A stretch of 59,429 nucleotides of DNA from Parasutterella muris (GTDB taxonomy: Bacteria; Pseudomonadota; Gammaproteobacteria; Burkholderiales; Burkholderiaceae_F), in NCBI RefSeq assembly GCF_009767915.1, contig NZ_WSRP01000017.1:1-59429 (forward strand), given 5' to 3'. The translations under genes and the position numbers were made by a program. The notes under the pieces are model-generated. The model made no database searches. It was given only the letters and a program-made list of their open reading frames with translations, and was not told the DNA's origin. Every line of letters starts with the position of its first letter. Position 1 is the first letter of the stretch. Shown here in pieces: positions 8,877 to 17,119 of this stretch.

Positions 8877-9761
8877 ATGCAATTAACACAGAATCAGGCA
8901 ACCTTGATCGGCTGCACCGCGCCGATATTCTGGGGGCTGTCTGTCTCGCTGGTTCGGTTGATTTCCGATACGATCGGAATCGGATTGGGCCTGGCAATCA
9001 ATTACCTCATTGCCTTCGTTTTTGTGTGGTTCGCTTTCGGTTTTCCAAGATTTAGCCGCCTCCCTCTGAAATACTATATTTTCGGTCTGGGTTCCGCGAT
9101 CGGTACCTCTCTGACTTTTGCGATCTCACTATCCATCTCCAGCAGCGGGACTCAGGCAATGGAAGTCGGAATGGTTAATTACCTTTGGCCCTCTCTCACG
9201 ATTTTCTTTGCTGTGCTTTTTAACGGTCAGAAGGCAAAGTGGTGGATCTCCATCGGAGTGGCACTCGCGATTTACGGGATCTGTATGGTGCTCTCCGGCT
9301 GTATTCTTGTCGACTTCGCAAGCATGTGGGATCATGTAAAAACTAATCCGCTGGCTTACTTCCTGGCACTCTGGGCCGCAATATTCTGGGCGGCGTATTC
9401 GAATTTCACAAGAGCATGGGCTAACGGGGAAAATCCTACGACCGTCATTTTCGGTCTGAATATGCTGATTTTTAATTCGATTTGGTTGCTTGATCTCGCT
9501 CCGAGCAGAGAATTCAGCATGAAGGGGCTTGGGATTGTCATACTGACAGCGATGGTGATGGGAGGCGCGTACGGCCTGTGGACCTTTGGTGTGCAGAAGG
9601 GAAAAATCGCAATTATGGCGATCGCTTCTTACTTCACGCCGGTCCTGTCCTGCGTGTTTGCGTCTTTTCTCATCGGGGCATCGCTGAACCACGCCTTCTG
9701 GGCCGGAGTGGCAGTTGTTGTTGCCGGCTCCTTCGTCTGTTGGGCTGCTACCAGAGATTGA
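8877..9761 (+). CDS. yddG: YddG-type aromatic amino acid exporter (DMT/EamA family)
   Basis: A 294-residue inner-membrane protein closely resembling E. coli YddG throughout: ATLIGCTAPIFWG near the start, EVGMVNYLWPSLTI and LFNGQKAKW in the first repeat, YFLALWAAIFWAAY in the middle and SYFTPVLSCVFASFLIG near the end. Drug/metabolite transporters have about ten helices in two EamA repeats; this length and hydrophobic pattern fit. YddG exports aromatic amino acids and some toxic compounds such as paraquat. The ATG at 8877 follows GGGGAG, so I prefer it to the longer in-frame opening at 8826. Monocistronic, between two hairpins. Confidence 0.85.
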   Translation: MQLTQNQATLIGCTAPIFWGLSVSLVRLISDTIGIGLGLAINYLIAFVFVWFAFGFPRFSRLPLKYYIFGLGSAIGTSLTFAISLSISSSGTQAMEVGMVNYLWPSLTIFFAVLFNGQKAKWWISIGVALAIYGICMVLSGCILVDFASMWDHVKTNPLAYFLALWAAIFWAAYSNFTRAWANGENPTTVIFGLNMLIFNSIWLLDLAPSREFSMKGLGIVILTAMVMGGAYGLWTFGVQKGKIAIMAIASYFTPVLSCVFASFLIGASLNHAFWAGVAVVVAGSFVCWAATRD

Positions 9762-9772
9762 AATTAAGAAGA

Positions 9773-9801
9773 TTTAAAAAATATTAAGAAGATTTTTTAA
9801 A
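9773..9801. terminator. AT-only inverted repeat after yddG
   Basis: TTTAAAAAAT (9773-9782) pairs perfectly with ATTTTTTAAA (9792-9801). A direct repeat ATTAAGAAGATTT overlaps it (~9763 and ~9783). It could be a weak terminator for yddG or a regulator site for the metal-uptake operon that begins at 9857; the sequence does not decide. Confidence 0.35.
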
Positions 9802-9856
9802 TACGGTTCTTTGACGCCCTACAATTATTTAACACCTTCATAAGGAGCCGCTATTT

Positions 9857-10621
9857 ATGAAAAATCTTATCGCTGCATCGCTTCTTTTTAGTTTTGCCGC
9901 TGTTTCTCAGGCGCACTTCGGCAGTGTGATCCCGGATAAACAGATCGTTGAAGATCAGAAAGACAGCACGGTCACCCTCACAGCCGCTTTTAATCATCCG
10001 ATGGAACAAAGCGGTATGAACATGGCCAAGCCGAAGAATCTTTCTGTGATTGTTGACGGCAGGAAGACCGATCTGACCGATACACTGAAGCCTGCAAAAG
10101 TATTGGATAAGGACGCTTGGATTACACAGTACAAAGTGATTCGTCCGGGCCTGTATGAATTTGTTCTTGAGCCGCAGCCTTATTGGGAGCCTGCCGAAGA
10201 CAAATTCATTATGCACTACACCAAGGTTATGGTCCCGGCTTACGGTGTAGAAGACGGTTGGGAAATCCCCGCCGGGCTCAAGACTGAAATCATTCCGCTG
10301 ACCCGTCCTTTCGGCAACTATGTCGGCAATATTTTCCGCGGTAAGGTCGTTGTTGACGGCAAACCTGCGGCAAACGTTCCGGTTGAAGTCGAGTACTACA
10401 ACGTAGATAAGCGCGTTAAAGCGCCCAATGACATCTTTATCACACAGGTTGTGATGACCGACGATCAGGGAACTTTCTCGTACTCTGTTCCCTGGGAAGG
10501 CTGGTGGGGTTTTGCCGCGCTTAGCGAGGCCGACTACAAGATTAAGCATGAGGGTGTCGATAAACCGGTAGAAATCGGTGCGGTACTCTGGACTGAATTT
10601 GTGACGCCTTCGTTTAAATAA
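9857..10621 (+). CDS. DUF4198 periplasmic protein of Ni/Co ECF transporter (NikK-like)
   Basis: A 254-residue exported protein. A signal peptide (MKNLIAASLLFSFAAVSQA) is followed by a mature N-terminus beginning HFG, a good potential metal ligand. The remainder resembles DUF4198 proteins: beta-rich, with a second Ig/transthyretin-like segment from about residue 155 (VGNIFRGKVVVDGKPAANVPVEV). In nickel ECF operons of proteobacteria such a protein (NikK) accompanies NikM, NikL, NikQ and NikO, and all follow here. Strong ribosome site AAGGAG 9 bases before the ATG. The stop overlaps the next start (TAATG), so it is translationally coupled to nikM. The exact role, probably metal delivery to the membrane complex, is inferred. 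Confidence 0.75.
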   Translation: MKNLIAASLLFSFAAVSQAHFGSVIPDKQIVEDQKDSTVTLTAAFNHPMEQSGMNMAKPKNLSVIVDGRKTDLTDTLKPAKVLDKDAWITQYKVIRPGLYEFVLEPQPYWEPAEDKFIMHYTKVMVPAYGVEDGWEIPAGLKTEIIPLTRPFGNYVGNIFRGKVVVDGKPAANVPVEVEYYNVDKRVKAPNDIFITQVVMTDDQGTFSYSVPWEGWWGFAALSEADYKIKHEGVDKPVEIGAVLWTEFVTPSFK

Positions 10622-11226
10622 TGCATATCGCTGAGGGAGTGTTATCCGCGCCGGTTTTGATTGCCGGTGCGGCAGCGGCCGCAGTAGGCGTCGCTTACGG
10701 TCTGAGAAAGATTCAAACGGATCATCTGATGCTGGCAGGATTTCTCGGAGCCGTGTTTTTCGTCGCAAGTCTGATTCACGTGCCGGTCGGTTTTTCCAGT
10801 GCGCATCTGATTATGAACGGATTGATCGGGGCAGTCCTCGGCGCGGCGGCTTTTCCTGTTATTTTCGTTGCGCTGCTTCTGCAGGCAGTTCTTTTCCAAT
10901 TCGGCGGTTTTACGGTTCTGGGCGTGAACACTGCGACAATGGGCCTTGGGGCGGCAGCCGCCGGCCTAATCTTTCATTGGATCAGCGGTAAAAGCGCCGA
11001 TAGGCATTTAAAAGCGGCCGGTTTTGCTGCCGGCTTTTGCGGCGTGCTGATTTCGGGACTTTTAACGGCGCTTGCGCTCGCCTTCACCAGCGAGGGATTT
11101 GTGGCTGCGGCTTGGGCGATTTTCTTCTCCAATCTTCCTATCATGATTGTGGAGGGAATTATTACGGCTATCGCTGTGGTATACATCAGAAAAAGTGATC
11201 CCGGAGTCTTTGATGAACATCGTTAA
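10621..11226 (+). CDS. nikM: NikM/CbiM substrate-binding membrane component of Ni/Co ECF transporter
   Basis: A 201-residue integral membrane protein of the CbiM/NikM family. It begins with the hallmark MHIAEGVLS, whose free N-terminus and His2 bind the metal in known structures; a second conserved histidine lies in GFSSAHLIMNGLIG. The rest is hydrophobic helices. It captures Ni2+ or Co2+; sequence alone does not separate the two, and no cobalamin genes are nearby, which mildly favours nickel. The ATG overlaps the preceding stop and the 3' end overlaps the next gene, so the five genes form one tight operon. Confidence 0.88.
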   Translation: MHIAEGVLSAPVLIAGAAAAAVGVAYGLRKIQTDHLMLAGFLGAVFFVASLIHVPVGFSSAHLIMNGLIGAVLGAAAFPVIFVALLLQAVLFQFGGFTVLGVNTATMGLGAAAAGLIFHWISGKSADRHLKAAGFAAGFCGVLISGLLTALALAFTSEGFVAAAWAIFFSNLPIMIVEGIITAIAVVYIRKSDPGVFDEHR

Positions 11227-11827
11227 ACTGATTTACGGAGCCGCGGCTTTGATCGCCGTCGCGGCAGCGGGCTCGGCTCAGGCGCATAGGCTGAATGTGT
11301 TTGCTTATCCTCAGGCTGATCAGGTATGCGCGGAAGCGAAATTCGCAAATGGCGCGCCTGCGCGCGGAGCTGAAGTTAACTTTATCAACGACGCGGGAGA
11401 ATCCGTTCTTAAAGCGGTAACCTCCGATGAAGGCAAAGTCTGTATTGCGCTTCCCGCCAGATTTAAGGCCGCTCCGCTGACGGTTGTCGTGAACGCGGGA
11501 GAGGGACATCAGAATCGATGGAAAATCAGCAGAGAAGAGTTTTCCGGAGCGGAAGCCTCTAAAGAACCGCTTCTTCTGACGTATGAGCCGAAGAAAACGG
11601 ATAGCGTCACTTCTTCGGATCCGAAACTTTACACACAGAAGGATTTAGACAACGCGGTTCGGCTTGCCAAAGAAGATCAGGAGACAAAAGTGATTGTTCC
11701 GCTTCGCCGTGAGCTTGCTCAAGCTCAAAATCCTGAGATTTCTTTGAGAGATATTGTCGGCGGTCTCGGCTGGCTTATCGGACTTGGCGGAATCTTTGCA
11801 TGGCTGAGCGCAAGACGGAAAAAATAA
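11213..11827 (+). CDS. NikL-like periplasmic/membrane accessory of Ni/Co ECF transporter
   Basis: A 204-residue protein with a signal peptide ending near SAQA, a mature N-terminus HRLNVFAYP, one Ig-like periplasmic domain (EVNFINDAGESVLKAVTSDEGKVCIALP), a charged linker and a C-terminal membrane segment GGLGWLIGLGGIFAWL followed by SARRKK. This signal-Ig-TM plan matches NikL in NikKMLQO systems. The ATG at 11213 overlaps nikM by 14 bases and follows CCGGAG; an earlier in-frame opening inside nikM is less likely. The stop overlaps the next start. Confidence 0.7.
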   Translation: MNIVKLIYGAAALIAVAAAGSAQAHRLNVFAYPQADQVCAEAKFANGAPARGAEVNFINDAGESVLKAVTSDEGKVCIALPARFKAAPLTVVVNAGEGHQNRWKISREEFSGAEASKEPLLLTYEPKKTDSVTSSDPKLYTQKDLDNAVRLAKEDQETKVIVPLRRELAQAQNPEISLRDIVGGLGWLIGLGGIFAWLSARRKK

Positions 11828-12537
11828 TGGACGCGAGGACATTTACGCCCGCCGCAAGAATATTGAGCGCATTTATTTTTGCGGCTCCGGTGTCTGTCCT
11901 TCCTAATTGCGAAAGTGCTTTTGCCGCCCTGGTCTTTGCGCTCTCCGCGGTTTTATTTTTCAAACCGAACGCGTCTCACTTTGTGAAACGCGCCGTCCAA
12001 ATCAATATTTTTATTCTTTTCATTTGGCTTCTGACGCCTTGGACAACGCCGGGTGAACCGCTTTGGGGCTGGGTTACAAAGCAGGGCGTTGAATTATCCG
12101 CATTGGTGACAATTAAAGCGAATGCGCTCTTTATGATTTTCATTACGCTTGTCAGCAGTCTGAGTTTTTCTCAGCTTGCCTATGGATTCCATAAGATAGG
12201 ATTCTCTGACAAACTGGTGGCGATTATTTTGTTCTGTGCCCGCGGTATCGATATTTTTGAAAAAGAGTATCGCCAGATGGTTGAAGCCGCAAAACTCCGC
12301 GGTTTTGTGCTGAAAGCGGATCGAAGAACATACCGAACAGTCGCGGCGATGATTTCTCTTCTTTTCGCAAAGGCTGTTCGCCGCAGTCGAGTGCTGGACG
12401 AAGCGATGAAACTTCGCGGTTTCAACGGTAAAATCCGAACACTGAATGTATACCCGTCCACACGGACGGATGTTTTTATGACGGCGCTTTTTTGTGCCGC
12501 GGCTATTCTTCTGAGTGTGTACGGATGGACGATTTAG
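11827..12537 (+). CDS. nikQ: CbiQ/NikQ energy-coupling transmembrane (T) component
   Basis: A 236-residue membrane protein carrying the two ECF T-component coupling motifs that contact the ATPases: EAAKLRGF and DEAMKLRGF, about 40 residues apart in the cytoplasmic C-terminal half. Several hydrophobic helices come before them and one (ALFCAAAILLSVYG) after. It links nikM to the ATPase. The TAATG overlap with nikL favours the start at 11827; an in-frame ATG at 11800 is the alternative. It overlaps nikO by 13 bases. Confidence 0.85.
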   Translation: MDARTFTPAARILSAFIFAAPVSVLPNCESAFAALVFALSAVLFFKPNASHFVKRAVQINIFILFIWLLTPWTTPGEPLWGWVTKQGVELSALVTIKANALFMIFITLVSSLSFSQLAYGFHKIGFSDKLVAIILFCARGIDIFEKEYRQMVEAAKLRGFVLKADRRTYRTVAAMISLLFAKAVRRSRVLDEAMKLRGFNGKIRTLNVYPSTRTDVFMTALFCAAAILLSVYGWTI

Positions 12538-13259
12538 AAAACCGGGTGGTTTTAGAAATTAAAAATCTGAGCTTTTCCTATCCTGACGGAGAGGAACTTC
12601 TGAGCGGCTTAAATTTCCGTCTCGAGAAGGGCTGCAGTGCAGGAATATGGAGCCCGAACGGGACCGGTAAAACTTCACTTTTTAAAATCATCACCGGTTT
12701 ATTAAAAGCCAAGAGCGGAGAAATTCTGCTCTATGGAAAATCCGTACAGACGGAAGAAGACTTCCGGGCGCTTAGGCTGAAAGTGGGATTTGTGCTCCAG
12801 CATCCCGATGATCAGCTTTTCTTTCCGGAGGTGATTGATGATGTGGCGTTTGGCCCGCTGAACGAAGGTTTATCAGAGGAGGAAGCTTGGGTACGGGCGC
12901 ATGAAACGCTGGTCTCTCTAGGTATTGAACATTTGGAGCATTCTCTGAGTTTTGAGCTCTCGGGCGGACAGAAAAAACTTGTGACGCTGGCGGCGGCTCT
13001 TTCGATGAAACCGGACGTTCTTCTGCTGGATGAACCCACGAACGGGCTGGACGCGGCAGCAAGAAAGCGCCTTATTGAGATTATTAATCGCTTTGAGGGT
13101 GAGAAGATCATCATCAGTCATGATCCGGACATGCTGGCCGAGACCTGCAGCCGCTTCTTTACGATTACCGATAAAAAGCTTTCTGAGATTAAAGCGCCTC
13201 AGATCCATGAGCATCGTCATAGTCATTTCTTCGGCGCAGAACAGCATTCCCATAATTAG
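12525..13259 (+). CDS. nikO: CbiO/NikO ECF transporter ATPase with His-rich tail
   Basis: A 244-residue ATPase with a slightly unusual Walker A (SPNGTGKTS), Q-loop VLQHPDDQLF typical of CbiO-type ECF ATPases, signature LSGGQKK, Walker B VLLLDEPTNGLD and H-loop ISHDPD. The last 18 residues are histidine-rich (HEHRHSH...HSHN), plausibly a metal buffer or sensor, consistent with Ni/Co uptake. The ATG at 12525 lies inside nikQ. Last gene of the operon; no clear terminator directly after it. Confidence 0.88.
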   Translation: MDDLENRVVLEIKNLSFSYPDGEELLSGLNFRLEKGCSAGIWSPNGTGKTSLFKIITGLLKAKSGEILLYGKSVQTEEDFRALRLKVGFVLQHPDDQLFFPEVIDDVAFGPLNEGLSEEEAWVRAHETLVSLGIEHLEHSLSFELSGGQKKLVTLAAALSMKPDVLLLDEPTNGLDAAARKRLIEIINRFEGEKIIISHDPDMLAETCSRFFTITDKKLSEIKAPQIHEHRHSHFFGAEQHSHN

Positions 13260-13325
13260 CAGGGATTGGTTTTGGAAGAATCCGATTCTGTAGGATAAAA
13301 CCTATCTCAATTGTCACGAAGAAAA

Positions 13326-13880
13326 ATGTCGGATTTCACAATTAAAAAAGTCTGCGGCGACAACCCTTATCGAGCGGCTGTCCGTCGTATTTACATGCAG
13401 TCCTTTCCGCTCTTTGAACGAGTTTCTCTTGAGCCCTTCTTTACCTGCTCTGTGAACGGAGCAGAGATGTTCGTGCTGCTTCGGGAAAATGAAGCGGAAG
13501 CTTTCTTCTGTACATTAAAAAGAGGACGTTTCTTTTATCTTTTTTATATCGCGGTTGATGAGAAAAAACGGGGCAGAGGCATTGGAAGCGACGTAATCAA
13601 AGCCGCAATCGAGATGGCAGCAGGCAAAGTCATCTTTCTTGACTGCGAAGGCATTTATCCGGGATGCACGGATCGGGCCAAGCGTGTGAAGCGTTTATGT
13701 TTTTACCGTAAAAACGGTTTTAGAGAGGTTGGCGGTCTGCACGAGTGGCGCGGAGAAAAGTTTGTGACGCTTGTTCATGGCGATGCCGAAATCTCAGAAG
13801 AGGATATTCAGGACTTTTGGCGCGTGTTTGGAAAACTCTGGGATTCAGAGGACGTGGTCGGTGATTTGGATAAAGTCTAA
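13326..13880 (+). CDS. GNAT-family N-acetyltransferase
   Basis: A 184-residue protein with the acetyl-CoA binding loop KKRGRGIGSDVI in motif A and YRKNGF in motif B, as in GNAT enzymes. The central FYLFYIAVDEKKRGRG is the usual beta4-alpha3 transition. The substrate is not predictable. ATG at 13326 is chosen over an upstream TTG at 13311. It lies 66 bases after the nickel operon and might be read through from it, but no functional link is evident. Cytoplasmic; no signal or membrane segment. Confidence 0.75.
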   Translation: MSDFTIKKVCGDNPYRAAVRRIYMQSFPLFERVSLEPFFTCSVNGAEMFVLLRENEAEAFFCTLKRGRFFYLFYIAVDEKKRGRGIGSDVIKAAIEMAAGKVIFLDCEGIYPGCTDRAKRVKRLCFYRKNGFREVGGLHEWRGEKFVTLVHGDAEISEEDIQDFWRVFGKLWDSEDVVGDLDKV

Positions 13881-13983
13881 AGAGAGCGTCTGTCTTGGTA
13901 CTTAGGCACCAAAACGGATGAACAAGAACGCTATAAAGCAATACTCAATATAAACTTTACAGCGATACAAAAGAGATGAGTAA

Positions 13984-14166
13984 ATGACAGAAACCGGCAT
14001 TGTGAAAGAATTTAAACGTTATATTGAAACCATTGAAGAAGCTGTTGAAGACGGTCTTGGTAGAGAGAATCCGAGCAACTTTAAAAGAGACGCACTGAAA
14101 CCCTTTTCTCCGCATGAAAGAAAGCTGATTGCCGAAGAGATAAAAGAGCAGAAAAAACAGCTTTAA
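13984..14166 (+). CDS. Small hypothetical protein
   Basis: A 60-residue, highly charged, probably helical protein beginning MTETGIVKEFKRYIETIEEAVED and ending KEQKKQL. GAGATGAG lies just upstream as a possible ribosome site. No family recognised, no signal peptide, no membrane segment. It may be a genuine small protein because composition and start context look normal, but there is no independent support. Confidence 0.45.
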   Translation: MTETGIVKEFKRYIETIEEAVEDGLGRENPSNFKRDALKPFSPHERKLIAEEIKEQKKQL

Positions 14167-14240
14167 CAGATTTTTGATGTTTCGCCGGGAACGGACTCGA
14201 CCGGACATATGAGTGATCGATATTCTCGGCGATATTCTTG

Positions 14241-14270
14241 AAAAACACCTGAAATAAACGGGTGCTTTTA
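14241..14270 (+). terminator. Possible terminator after the small gene
   Basis: AAAACACC and GGTGCTTTT form a stem (one bulged C) around a 10-base loop, with Ts at the end. Weak but well placed between the 60-residue gene and the Sel1-like gene. A separate perfect hairpin CAATGAG-CGGC-CTCATTG lies at 14302-14319, just before the next ribosome site. Confidence 0.4.
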
Positions 14271-14334
14271 CCTATAATTTCAAGCAAATATTCATTTTTG
14301 ACAATGAGCGGCCTCATTGGTACGGAATTTAAAA

Positions 14335-14769
14335 ATGATGAAATCCCTTCTTTTAGCTTTAGCAGCAGTTCCCTTGTGCGTATTCGCTTCTGATCAGGCG
14401 CCGAAGTGCGATGCTGAAGGCGGTCAGGCGTGTTTTGAGGCGGCGATTGAATATCATCGCGCTCAAGCCTATGACAAAGCGCTTTTGTGTGCGGAAAAAT
14501 CCTGCATGGAAGGCCACGGCGGCGGATGCTTCTATCTTGGTTTTGCTCGTCAGCAGAAAGGGGAGCATGCGCAGTCCAATCCGTTTTATGAAAAGGCCTG
14601 CTCGGCCGGGTATGCCGCAGGCTGCCTGTCGCTTGGAAATAATTATCGCCTCGGCCTCGGTGCAGAGGTTTCAGAAGAGAAGTCCCGCGCCTATTATCAG
14701 CGCGCGTGCGATCTCGGTGAGGAGCTCGGATGCTCGCATCTGAAGCCGCATGCAGGCTCAATGCACTAA
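14335..14769 (+). CDS. Exported cysteine-rich Sel1/Hcp-like repeat protein
   Basis: A 144-residue protein with a signal peptide (LLLALAAVPLCVFA) followed by about three ~36-residue alpha/alpha repeats with paired cysteines spaced as in Helicobacter Hcp proteins: CFEAAIEYHRA, CMEGHGGGCFYLG, CSAGYAAGCLSLG, CDLGEELGCSHL. The cysteine pairs probably form disulfides bridging repeat helices in the periplasm. Such proteins often act in protein-protein contacts; no enzymatic role is shown. Start is one of two adjacent ATGs (14335 or 14338). apbE follows 26 bases later on the same strand. Confidence 0.75.
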   Translation: MMKSLLLALAAVPLCVFASDQAPKCDAEGGQACFEAAIEYHRAQAYDKALLCAEKSCMEGHGGGCFYLGFARQQKGEHAQSNPFYEKACSAGYAAGCLSLGNNYRLGLGAEVSEEKSRAYYQRACDLGEELGCSHLKPHAGSMH

Positions 14770-14795
14770 GAATAAATTTCGAAAGGATGCCTTTT

Positions 14796-15896
14796 ATGTT
14801 TAATGTCAAACCACTTTGCGCCGCTTTGGTTTTAGGCGCCGGTTTTTCTGCCTCGGCATATGCGGAAACTGATGTCTATCATCATGCGTTTGACGCGTTG
14901 GGTACGGTGGTCACAACGCAGTTTAAGACGGAGAGCCAGGAGAAAGCCGATTACTGTGAGAAGGTGACAGAAGACGAAGTCAATCGACTTGAACTTCTGC
15001 TATCCGCTTATAAGCCCGACAGTGACTTATCTCGTTTAGGCGCGGCCAAAGGCGAGTGGATCAAAATTTCCAAAGACACGGCGGATATTTTGGAGAGGAC
15101 CAAAGAAGTCTGCGCGATGACTCATGGCGCGCTCGATCCGACCGTCGGCACTCTGGTCAAACTTTGGAGCGTCGACCATGACAATCACCGCGTACCGAGT
15201 GATAAAGAAATTGCGGAGGCACTTCCGAAAGTTGACTGGACCAAGATAGAAGTAAAGAAAGAGGGCGATCAGTATTACGGAAAGATCGGGGCAGGTCAGG
15301 AAATAACGCTTGGCGCGACCGGCAAAGGTTTTATCGCGGATAAAGTGATTGAGAAACTCAGAGCGGCCGGCTGTAAAGACGCGCTCATCAGTCTTGGCGG
15401 CAATGTGATCACAAGCGGGACGAACTACAGCGGCAATCCTTGGCTGATTGGTCTGCAGGAGCCCGATCTCAAGAGAGGCGGATATTTTGCGGCGGTCCCT
15501 TCTCGCGACGAATCGGTTGTGACGAGCGGCGACTACGAGAAGTTTTTTATTAAAGACGGAAAGAAATATCATCACATTTTGGATCCGCGGACGGGACGTC
15601 CGGTTCCCGCGACCTTGTCTTCCGTGTCGATTATTCATAAGAACTCGGCTTATGCCGACGGCTTATGCACTTCTCTTTTTGTGATGGGCTGGCAGGGCGC
15701 GATTGATTTTCTGAGAGCGCATCCGGAACTTAAAGCCGTATTGGTGGATGAGCCGCTGAAAACCGTTGTGTACACACCGAATTTGGACGACGAGATCAAG
15801 TTCACTAATGAGAACTTTAGGATCGGTGTGATTGAGCCGTTAGAAGCGGATAAGGGCCAAAAGGCGAGTGAACCGAAAGCAGGCGATCAGAAGTAG
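14796..15896 (+). CDS. apbE: FAD:protein FMN transferase (ApbE)
   Basis: A 366-residue exported ApbE. Signal peptide MFNVKPLCAALVLGAGFSASAYA, then the ApbE core: HHAFDALGTVVTT, a KGFIADKV segment, ALISLGGNV and the nucleotide/metal motif HHILDPRTGRPVP with a downstream SAYADGLCTSLFVMG. ApbE attaches FMN through phosphodiester linkage to Thr/Ser of FMN_bind domains in the periplasm. Its evident client in this window is the secreted FMN-binding protein at 24945. GAAAGGA 8 bases upstream selects the ATG at 14796 over one at 14787. The mature protein ends in a short charged tail. A good terminator follows. Confidence 0.92.
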   Translation: MFNVKPLCAALVLGAGFSASAYAETDVYHHAFDALGTVVTTQFKTESQEKADYCEKVTEDEVNRLELLLSAYKPDSDLSRLGAAKGEWIKISKDTADILERTKEVCAMTHGALDPTVGTLVKLWSVDHDNHRVPSDKEIAEALPKVDWTKIEVKKEGDQYYGKIGAGQEITLGATGKGFIADKVIEKLRAAGCKDALISLGGNVITSGTNYSGNPWLIGLQEPDLKRGGYFAAVPSRDESVVTSGDYEKFFIKDGKKYHHILDPRTGRPVPATLSSVSIIHKNSAYADGLCTSLFVMGWQGAIDFLRAHPELKAVLVDEPLKTVVYTPNLDDEIKFTNENFRIGVIEPLEADKGQKASEPKAGDQK

Positions 15897-15924
15897 CGAG
15901 TCAAGATTTTCTGATTAAAGAAAG

Positions 15925-15963
15925 GATCAGGCCGGAGATGTTTTCCGGTCTGATCTTTTTTTG
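15925..15963 (+). terminator. Intrinsic terminator after apbE
   Basis: GATCAGGCCGGA pairs with TCCGGTCTGATC across a short loop and is followed by seven Ts. Confidence 0.85.
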
Positions 15964-16058
15964 TTTGACGAAAAGGCGCACTCAGAAGAGCCTTTGGAGA
16001 AAAAAATAAAGCGGCCGCTTCGACAGTGACCGCTTTACGCAGATATCAGATTAAAGGT

Positions 16059-17030
16059 TTACTTTTTCTGAGCTGAAGCACCCGATACGGCTTGAGCCGG
16101 TGCTGCTTTAGTTGCCGGAGCCGGAGCGGCAGCGGGTTTTGCAGCAGGAGCGCTGGCGCCGGATACTGACTGAGCAGGCGCTGCCGCAGGAGCGGACTTC
16201 ACAGTGTTGGAAGCGGCACCGATCGGCTCTTTAGTCTTCTGATAGAGTTCCTGAGCGATCTTAGCTGCGTCCTTGGACTGGTTAACCGTCTGAGTATTGC
16301 CGGTTGAAGCGCCGCTGACAGAAGACGGGTTGTAAGGCTGAGCGTCTTTCTGAAGCTGTTCGGGTGTCAGATTGGCGGGCGGCATCGGGCTTGCGCTTGA
16401 GGAAGCGTCTACCGGGAAGAGCCAAGCTTCATCGAGATTCGGGTATGTGCCGTTATCTTTGATGTAAGCGTCAATCTTTGTGTAATTGTGACCTACGTCC
16501 TTATGGCAGGCGAGGCAGTCAAGTGTTTGGTTTTGGTAAAGAGCATGCCAAGCGCCGATTGAAGGATTGTTTTTATCCCACATTCTGGAGAGGTCATGAC
16601 AGCCTCTGCAGGTGTGATAGTTCGTTTCGCGGAACCATTGTATTTCGCCGGCTTCGATACCGGGGCGCTGCTGCATCCAGAGTGTCGGGGTACTGAAGTT
16701 TCCAATGATTTGTCCGAAAGCGCTGTGAGAAGCGGCGACCACTTTATGACCGAGCAGGCTGATATAGCCGATTGGTCCGAGAGTGTTTTCGGAGGCGTTA
16801 TACAAGTGGCAGTCGGAGCAGTCGGCGGTTTTGCCGCTCGCGGTACGCGCATGTGAGCCCTGTTTCCATGCGTATGCGACACCGTTCATTGTGTGGCATC
16901 CGGTGCTGCAGAATTTCTCGGATCCGAGCCAGTTAACCGCAGAAACCAGTCCGCAGACGGAGAGGATGCCGCAGATAAATGCCGCGCAGAGGATCCAGAA
17001 TAGTGTCCACTTTGTTTTGAGAGTGATCAT
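16059..17030 (-). CDS. NapC/NirT-family tetraheme cytochrome c, CymA-like quinol dehydrogenase
   Basis: A 323-residue protein: an N-terminal membrane anchor (TLFWILCAAFICGILSVCGLV) followed by a periplasmic domain with four CXXCH heme sites (CSTGCH, CSDCH, CRGCH, CLACH), spaced as in NapC/NirT/CymA. These oxidise menaquinol and feed periplasmic reductases. About 100 C-terminal residues are Pro/Ala-rich with three VSGAS units, an unusual extension. ATG at 17030 with GGGGA upstream is preferred to a TTG at 17042. It lies downstream of the porin on the same strand, separated by a hairpin. No Nap or Nir partner lies nearby, so the flavoprotein/tetraheme pairs in this window are the likely electron acceptors (inference). 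Confidence 0.9.
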   Translation of the reverse strand: MITLKTKWTLFWILCAAFICGILSVCGLVSAVNWLGSEKFCSTGCHTMNGVAYAWKQGSHARTASGKTADCSDCHLYNASENTLGPIGYISLLGHKVVAASHSAFGQIIGNFSTPTLWMQQRPGIEAGEIQWFRETNYHTCRGCHDLSRMWDKNNPSIGAWHALYQNQTLDCLACHKDVGHNYTKIDAYIKDNGTYPNLDEAWLFPVDASSSASPMPPANLTPEQLQKDAQPYNPSSVSGASTGNTQTVNQSKDAAKIAQELYQKTKEPIGAASNTVKSAPAAAPAQSVSGASAPAAKPAAAPAPATKAAPAQAVSGASAQKK

Positions 17031-17084
17031 AATGTTCCCCAACTCCGAGGCGTCTCATAAAGCCTGAGGCGCCCGGAAATGTTC

Positions 17085-17106
17085 TGCGGTGCCGAGAGGC
17101 ACCGCA
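17085..17106 (-). other. Stem-loop between porin and NapC-like gene
   Basis: TGCGGTGCC and GGCACCGCA form a 9-bp perfect stem around a GAGA tetraloop. No T-tract follows on the minus strand, so this is more likely an mRNA-stabilising or partial-termination element than a full terminator. A second imperfect GC stem lies at ~17049-17073. Confidence 0.55.
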
Positions 17107-17119
17107 TCAGCCGTAAGGC

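Noticed and set aside
9851-10768. 305-codon minus-strand open frame
   Set aside because: Antisense shadow of the nikK-like and nikM genes, which have signal peptide, ribosome sites and operon context.
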